NCBI GenBank assembly: GCA_027017025.1
Contig: JALURH010000239.1
Span: 1 to 19,052, forward strand
Reading direction: 5' to 3'
DNA from: Thermofilaceae archaeon
Lineage (GTDB): Archaea; Thermoproteota; Thermoprotei; Thermofilales; Thermofilaceae
DNA length: 19,052 bases
The translations under genes and the position numbers were made by a program. Positions 14,759 through 19,052 of this stretch are shown piece by piece; the first letter of the stretch is position 1, and each line of letters begins with the position of its first letter. The notes under the pieces were generated by a model. It had not been told where the DNA came from. It saw only the letters and a list, made by a program, of their open reading frames with translations, and searched no databases.

Positions 14759-15284
14759 ACAAGATACCCCTTTTATTTATCTCCCAACTAAGGAAACAAA
14801 CCAGGAAGGCTGTGCTCGCCTCAGTTACTGGACCAACACCCAATAGGTTGCCACCAAAAACTGGGAGGAATAAACCTACTACACCCCATATGAAGGCGCT
14901 AACTATGTTCACGCCAAATACTACGTAGAGTATCATGGAGGAAAGAATATCGTATAGGAAAGTACTTAGATAAACCAAGATAAATAACTCAACTTTCCCT
15001 AGAGAAAATTTTCTGATAAAACCCCATAGAGCACCTATCGAGCCAGCTAATAGTGAGTCGACGATCGTCCACATTCCAGGTAAAATCAAGAAGTCCGATA
15101 TAATATATGATAGGGAACCTACCATAAATCCCACCCTCGATCCAAAATATAGTCCTGATAGGATAGTAAACACTAATGGAAGGTTTATGAATTGTATAGC
15201 GGTTACCATATTCTTCATATACCTAGAGAGCACAGCTAATCCAGTAAATATTGCTACTGTAGCTACTACTAGGCTCCTCCTCAT
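14733..15284 (-). CDS. ECF transporter S component, substrate possibly a corrinoid
   Basis: A 183-aa integral membrane protein with about five to six hydrophobic segments, no ATPase motif and the small size of ECF substrate-binding S components. Typical features are the short basic start MRRSLVVATVAIF, the NLPLVFTILSGLYFG loop and the GFMVGSLSYIISDFL segment. S components confer substrate specificity and need separate EcfT and EcfA proteins, which are not in this window. The DUF4430 neighbour points to cobalamin or a related corrinoid, though other vitamins are possible. A TATATAAAT stretch (15294-15302) is only about 14 nt before the start, too close for a standard promoter, so the real TATA may be the A/T-rich run near 15325-15337, or the start may lie further in. 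Confidence 0.88.
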   Translation of the reverse strand: MRRSLVVATVAIFTGLAVLSRYMKNMVTAIQFINLPLVFTILSGLYFGSRVGFMVGSLSYIISDFLILPGMWTIVDSLLAGSIGALWGFIRKFSLGKVELFILVYLSTFLYDILSSMILYVVFGVNIVSAFIWGVVGLFLPVFGGNLLGVGPVTEASTAFLVCFLSWEINKRGILYEGENRFN

Positions 15285-15403
15285 TGGCGAGCACTATATA
15301 AATGGTACATATATCCAAGATAAAAAATTTTTCTTATTTAATAGCAGAAAAATATTTGCTCTAGCCGTTGATAGGGATCTAGAGTAAAGGAGGAAAATGG
15401 GTT

Positions 15404-16789
15404 TTACTCTAATTCACGGTACTCTATGATCTTCATTTCATATCTCCATTTATCGTAGTAGAGGTTATCTCTATCTGTCTCTATTTCTCCACGTTGATTA
15501 TCCACAGGATCAGACCTGAAGTATCTCTTCGGCGGATCGAATTGCGTAGATATATCGCCGTTTGCTACAAACCTAAAATGATCTATGTTACCTATATAGA
15601 ACTCTTTTCTCTCCTGGGGCATTGAGCCGCCGAAGGAGGGGTCAGCATATAGCCAGCCATATGGTTCAATATAGAACTGTGCCCAATCATGCATACTATG
15701 TCGAATAGGATTCATGTACCACCCTGATTGCCACCTCGCAGGTATACCTGCAATCCTGCATAGTGTTATGAAAAGCAATGCTTGCATCCCGCAGTCCCCC
15801 CTTCTCTCGCTATATACAAATTCGGGTATACAGTCGTATAGGGAGTACTCGTAGGGGAGGTTATATGTAATATTAGATATAATCCACTTGAATATTTTCT
15901 TAGCCCTTAGGTAGGGGTTGTTTTCTCCCAAAGTTATCTCTTTTGCAAGCTTCTCTAGACGAGGGGTAAACACTATATGGGGTGGTTGCTCAGTAGTATA
16001 CCTAACATAGATATCATTACCCTTATCGTAGGGTTCAACCTTTGATGGATCTATCTTACGGTAATAGCCATATACGGTATACTCGTATTCTACCCAGAAT
16101 TCTAACGACCTATTTTCCTCAACGGTTGCCTCGAAATATATTGTTCTCTGTGGACTATACTCGTGGGAGAGATAGTATTTATCACTTGCAGAGATGAACC
16201 TGATTTCAGGCTGTAAATCGCATCTCCTGGGGAAGGGGATCCATACTCTAACTTTCTCGCCTACAGGTACTACACCTGGATTAATAGTTACTTTGTGGAG
16301 GAGCCTAAACTTAATGGGGAAAACATATCCTCCCCCTCTATACTCAGCTAATTCCCTAATTTTGTCCTGGTGCTTAAAGAGGAGCTTCCTAGCTTTTTCT
16401 CTTTTCTCGTCTTCTTTCCTAGCTCTCCTCTTCCCCCAGTCTTTATTAAGTTTGAAGAAATTGAATATGAAGTGCTTAAAGAACCTTATTTCTCCATCTA
16501 CTACACGGTAATCAAGTTTCCCTCTACTCATTAATTCCCTAAATTCATCTCTAGTTAAATCAGGTATCTCCTCCCTAAATTTTCTGAAAGCATCTTCCTC
16601 AACTATATTGTATTCGAGCCTTAACCTACGGATTCTCTCAAGCTCGAAGAGAAGTCTATCTATATAGTCAGGCTTTAGATCCTTTCTCTCCAGTTTCCTC
16701 CTTATTTCTTGTTCAGCCCCCCTCAAGTCGCCAGCAACAATTTTCTCCCTAATATCGTCTGGAATACCAATTAACAGGAACCTTAGCAT
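15404..16789 (-). CDS. Cytosolic transglutaminase-like protein
   Basis: A 461-aa protein with no signal peptide. The N-terminal 150 residues are charged and helical, with a strongly basic patch (about 118-136, KRRARKEDEKREKARK). A strand-rich domain follows (about 155-245), then the transglutaminase-like core with the full catalytic triad: C333 (RRGDCGMQALLF), H367 (SMHDWAQFY) and D383 (LYADPSFGG). The C-terminal FRFVANGD and SDPVDNQRGEIE segments recall bacterial relatives. The fold includes proteases, amidases and peptide:N-glycanases; the reaction here is unknown. I chose ATG 16789 over the in-frame TTG at 16804, since GGGGGGAG lies immediately before it. A TATA-like stretch near 16832-16846 (complement) fits its promoter. 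Confidence 0.9.
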   Translation of the reverse strand: MLRFLLIGIPDDIREKIVAGDLRGAEQEIRRKLERKDLKPDYIDRLLFELERIRRLRLEYNIVEEDAFRKFREEIPDLTRDEFRELMSRGKLDYRVVDGEIRFFKHFIFNFFKLNKDWGKRRARKEDEKREKARKLLFKHQDKIRELAEYRGGGYVFPIKFRLLHKVTINPGVVPVGEKVRVWIPFPRRCDLQPEIRFISASDKYYLSHEYSPQRTIYFEATVEENRSLEFWVEYEYTVYGYYRKIDPSKVEPYDKGNDIYVRYTTEQPPHIVFTPRLEKLAKEITLGENNPYLRAKKIFKWIISNITYNLPYEYSLYDCIPEFVYSERRGDCGMQALLFITLCRIAGIPARWQSGWYMNPIRHSMHDWAQFYIEPYGWLYADPSFGGSMPQERKEFYIGNIDHFRFVANGDISTQFDPPKRYFRSDPVDNQRGEIETDRDNLYYDKWRYEMKIIEYRELE

Positions 16790-16863
16790 ACTCCCCCCAT
16801 ACAATAGCGGTTATTTCTCTAAAGTCTCTTTCTAAGATAAAAAATGGTATCAACATTCCTTAA

Positions 16864-17252
16864 TATTATAATCTACGGAAGAACAGGGTACATATTCTAA
16901 GAGAGAAGCTAGAAAAAGTAGTATTAAAACCAGGATTTGAGAAATATAGTCTATGTTTTCCATGTAATGTTATATAAAAATGATTTTGGTGTAAAATTAT
17001 TAAAAGCTTGGCCAAAAACTGGAGAAAAACTAGAAGTAAAGGATTTAACAATTCTATCGCCAACAAAGAGATTGATTCACAGCAAACAATACAAATAATC
17101 CCTCCCATCAAACTAATAGCCCCCTTTTAGCGACTAAACTAATCCTCCATGAACCATCCGAAACACCTGTTGTGGATGATTGTGAACATATAAGCCGACT
17201 AGGTAATTCAGGAAGTAGAACTGAAAAGTTCTATAGAAATAAAGAGAAATAA
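16864..17252 (+). pseudogene. Run of broken coding fragments
   Basis: The 497-nt gap before the PaREP1 gene has no intact gene. All three plus-strand frames carry protein-like pieces in turn: 16864-16977 (ends GFEKYSLCFPCNVI, stop TAA), 16967-17098 (43 aa from an ATG: MLYKNDFGVKLLKAW, ends KRLIHSKQYK), and a third frame ending at 17252 (LLATKLILHEPSETPVVDD). Such frame changes suggest a gene decayed by indels. The fragments are short and the third may be chance. No family recognised. Confidence 0.3.
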
Positions 17253-17286
17253 GAACAGATAGCTTCAATATATTGATGGTGAATAA

Positions 17287-17760
17287 ATGTTAAGTATTCC
17301 TGAGAAAATCTATAGGAAAATGAAGAAAATTGCTGAGAATCAGGGTATGTCTATTGAAGAGTATATATTGAGTTTAACCGCCGAATCTTTAGACCCAGAA
17401 TCTAGGGCAGGGTTTTACTGGGAGGCTTCTGTAGAGCTTTTAAAACAGGCTGAAAGAGAATTGTCTAAAGGAGATTTAAGGCAGGCGAGCGAGAAAACAT
17501 GGGGGGCAGCGGCTTTAGCGGTTAAAGCTTTGGCTTATGAGAGAGAGGGTAAGAGACTTGCCAGTCATGGAGAATTGTGGAAGTATGTGAGTGATTTAGC
17601 TAGTGAAACTAATGACAGGGAGTTGAGGCTTTTATGGAGGACAGCTGTTTCCATGCATGTTAATTTCTACGAAAATTGGGCAACGAGAGATGACATAGAG
17701 GATTCTATAAAGAATATAGAGAGATTTATTAAAAAATTGAAAAACTTCAGAACTAAATGA
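17287..17760 (+). CDS. PaREP1-family HEPN-like protein with RHH-like N-terminus
   Basis: A 157-aa protein. Residues 1-35 (LSIPEKIYRKMKKIAENQG, then MSIEEYI) look like a ribbon-helix-helix element. From about 40 on it has the PaREP1 pattern: helices with GDLRQASEKTWGAAALAVKAL and VNFYENW. PaREP1 proteins are common in crenarchaea, often in several copies, and are related to HEPN domains. R118-TAVSM-H124 fits the Rx4-6H motif of HEPN RNases, so nuclease activity is possible; other PaREP1 roles are unknown. GGTGA (17279-17283) is the ribosome site. The flanks are fragmentary or repetitive, which fits an accessory location. Confidence 0.85.
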   Translation: MLSIPEKIYRKMKKIAENQGMSIEEYILSLTAESLDPESRAGFYWEASVELLKQAERELSKGDLRQASEKTWGAAALAVKALAYEREGKRLASHGELWKYVSDLASETNDRELRLLWRTAVSMHVNFYENWATRDDIEDSIKNIERFIKKLKNFRTK

Positions 17761-17771
17761 CAGTAAAATAA

Positions 17772-17812
17772 GCTTTTAAAGCGGAAGAGGAGCCCCAGCT
17801 CTCATTAAAAGC
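17772..17812 (+). terminator. Long imperfect hairpin after the PaREP1 gene
   Basis: GCTTTTAA (17772-17779) pairs with TTAAAAGC (17805-17812). Inside, GAG-G-AGC (17787-17793) pairs with GCTCTC (17798-17803) with one bulged G around a CCCA loop. Twelve nt after the stop, it could protect the transcript end or be a relic of a mobile repeat. The rest of 17813-17998 shows no convincing gene. Confidence 0.35.
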
Positions 17813-17998
17813 CGTATTCACAATGTAGAAGAATTACTTATTTCGTGATTGAGGGACAACGCGTTATAGCTTACTTTCATAATTGCTTCACCTAGTCCCC
17901 GACTTATTTAATTAACCCTCTAAAACTAAAAATGGGAGAGATATAGATTAAAGTTCCCGCCCCGCCAGTTGGAACACCAAGCAATTTGAAATCATCTA

Positions 17999-18292
17999 TT
18001 ATATGATTCCTGTTAGTTTTAAAAGTATTGGAATTATAGTGGCGCCCCAAACTGTGATAATTAAACCTACAGTCCACTTAAAATTGCTATGCATTTCTCT
18101 TCTAAGCTCTCTTATTTCTTCTCTTAGTTCATTTCTTAACTCGTTTAGATCTCTTTTCGTAGCTACATCGGCTATGATAGCGTTTATCAATACTAGTCTT
18201 ATATCTGGCTCCGATATGAGAAGCTCGGCAAATCTCTTCCTAAGTCCAATATCTTCCTCAAACTCTTTAATTAATCTCTCAGCTAGAGACAT
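17999..18292 (-). CDS. Small coiled-coil protein with C-terminal membrane anchor
   Basis: A 97-aa protein: helical N-terminus (MSLAERLIKEFEED), charged coiled coil at about 46-68 (ATKRDLNELRNELREEIRE) and one membrane segment at about 73-95 (WTVGLIITVWGATIIPILL). Such tail-anchored coiled-coil proteins are frequent in crenarchaeal genomes; the function is unknown. I chose ATG 18292, because TTTAAAATA (about 18309-18317, complement) lies about 25 nt upstream and makes this a leaderless start; an in-frame ATG at 18355 would add 21 residues of atypical sequence. Confidence 0.7.
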   Translation of the reverse strand: MSLAERLIKEFEEDIGLRKRFAELLISEPDIRLVLINAIIADVATKRDLNELRNELREEIRELRREMHSNFKWTVGLIITVWGATIIPILLKLTGII

Positions 18293-18476
18293 GAACGCCC
18301 ATAGAAATATTTTAAAGAAAGTATATAAGCATAGCTGGCGCTTCCTGCTAATCATAAAAAATACGAGATTCTAAGATAATCTCCACAAATAGACGATCCA
18401 ATTTACCCAAAACTACGAAGATGTTCCACAAATTCACAAAACACAAATAAATTTTGTAGTAATATAATATGTAAGC

Positions 18477-19052
18477 ATGAAGCTTAAATACGCTATAATA
18501 GCCCTAATCATCGCATCTATCCTAGTAGGGGGATACTATTATCTCGAATCATTGCAACCCCAGCCGTGCCTAGAAGCAGTGGAGATCGAGCTAAAGGAAA
18601 TTAGTGGTAAAATACATATCTTGGTCAGAGGATACAATAACACGGTTTTAGACCATGTTCCTGTTAGAATAGAATTTCCCGGCGGCACCGCATCAGTCGA
18701 TGCTGTTTATATTGGCGGTGGTACCTGGTTTGCCGATTTCCCCGCAAGCCTGGAAGGTGTATACAAGATCTGCGTTTCAAATCTCTGCGTTAACCGATCT
18801 GTTTGCAAATCTCTCGAGCTATACGATAAGCCTTTGATAGAAGAGGTCGATGTAGAAGTTAGAGAAAGTTTTTTAAACGTAACTATTAATGCTAGAGATT
18901 TAAGCGGGATAGAAGAAGTATTGTTTGAGGCTTGGAGTAAAAATTATACTCTTAATCCTATAGAGATTGATTCTAGGGGTAATGGTTTATATTCTATTAA
19001 GCTAAGGCTTAACTCAACTGATGATTTCAATTATAGGGTAATTGTTTTTGAT
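18477..19052 (+). CDS. Secreted or membrane-anchored protein, partial (runs off the window)
   Basis: The first 192 codons of an open gene that continues past the window end. Residues 1-22 (MKLKYAIIALIIASILVGG) are a signal peptide or membrane anchor. The rest looks like repeated beta-sandwich domains facing outward: VEIELKEISGKIHILVRG, then FPASLEGVYKICV, and VDVEVRESFLNVTINARDL, with Asn-X-Ser/Thr sites such as NNT, NRS, NVT, NYT and NST that fit glycosylated archaeal surface proteins. Cysteines in the first domain may form disulphides. AAATAAATTTTG (about 18444-18456) lies about 27 nt before the ATG, so the start is probably leaderless. Specific role unknown. Confidence 0.8.
   Translation, partial: MKLKYAIIALIIASILVGGYYYLESLQPQPCLEAVEIELKEISGKIHILVRGYNNTVLDHVPVRIEFPGGTASVDAVYIGGGTWFADFPASLEGVYKICVSNLCVNRSVCKSLELYDKPLIEEVDVEVRESFLNVTINARDLSGIEEVLFEAWSKNYTLNPIEIDSRGNGLYSIKLRLNSTDDFNYRVIVFD

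Noticed and set aside
16866..17111. An 81-aa open frame on the minus strand beginning MMGGIICIVCC
   Set aside because: It is very rich in Leu, Phe and Ile with no ribosome site, and lies antisense to the protein-like fragments on the plus strand; it is most likely a shadow of A-rich sequence.
18003..18374. A 123-aa plus-strand frame antisense to the coiled-coil membrane gene
   Set aside because: It is a serine/leucine-rich mirror of the coiled-coil gene with no ribosome site; the minus-strand gene has a TATA box at leaderless spacing.
1..19052. tRNA, rRNA, CRISPR arrays, complete insertion sequences and C/D-box RNAs
   Set aside because: I found no cloverleaf-like sequence, no spaced repeat array, no transposase and no clear box C plus box D pair in the gaps; reading by eye could miss a small RNA.

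Overview
The window looks like a stretch of chromosome from a thermophilic archaeon of the Thermoproteota (crenarchaeotes), probably Desulfurococcales-like. The evidence is AGG/AGA arginine and ATA isoleucine codons, A+T-rich TATA-type promoters about 25-30 nt upstream of apparently leaderless starts, GGTGA/GGAGG ribosome sites inside operons, and crenarchaeal families (PaREP1, a coalescin-like SMC ATPase, an Lhr/Ski2-type helicase). TAG is an ordinary stop codon for several genes. The exact order cannot be settled from sequence alone. I see no rRNA, tRNA, CRISPR array or intact insertion sequence.

Layout. (1) 1-2.4 kb, plus strand: a cysteine-rich protein resembling the archaeal DUF2193 family, followed 31 nt later by an AqpM-type aquaporin. 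(2) 2.6-5.4 kb, plus: a large SF2 helicase of the Lhr/ASH-Ski2 type with a C-terminal zinc finger. (3) 5.4-8.8 kb, minus: three tightly overlapping genes for a short-armed, hinge-less SMC-type ATPase, a kleisin-like helical protein and a tandem winged-helix protein resembling kite (MAGE/Nse3, ScpB) subunits. (4) 8.8-9.5 kb, minus: a VapBC toxin-antitoxin pair with a repeated operator-like site at its start. (5) 9.6-12.5 kb: an unrecognised 228-aa protein, a class I methyltransferase, and a homologue of monomethylamine methyltransferase MtmB with leucine where the methanogen enzyme has pyrrolysine. (6) 12.5-16.8 kb, minus: a membrane-anchored zinc-ribbon protein; an overlapping trio of ECF transporter S component, DUF4430 (transcobalamin-like) protein and HTH protein; and a cytosolic transglutaminase-like protein. 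(7) 16.8-19.05 kb: a looser, accessory-looking end with decayed coding fragments, a PaREP1/HEPN gene, a coiled-coil membrane protein and the start of a secreted or membrane-anchored protein.

How the genes may work together. The strongest candidate for an undescribed system is the SMC / kleisin-like / kite-like operon (5762-8764). Its ATPase tail resembles eukaryotic Smc6, while crenarchaea are known to lack canonical Smc-ScpAB. Coalescin (ClsN) of Sulfolobus is the nearest known relative I can name. A second theme is corrinoid chemistry: an MtmB-family protein lies in the same window as an ECF/DUF4430 module that may import cobalamin-like compounds. A third is the recurrence of methanogen-like families (DUF2193, AqpM, MtmB) in what appears to be a non-methanogenic crenarchaeote. 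The links between separate operons are inference from proximity.
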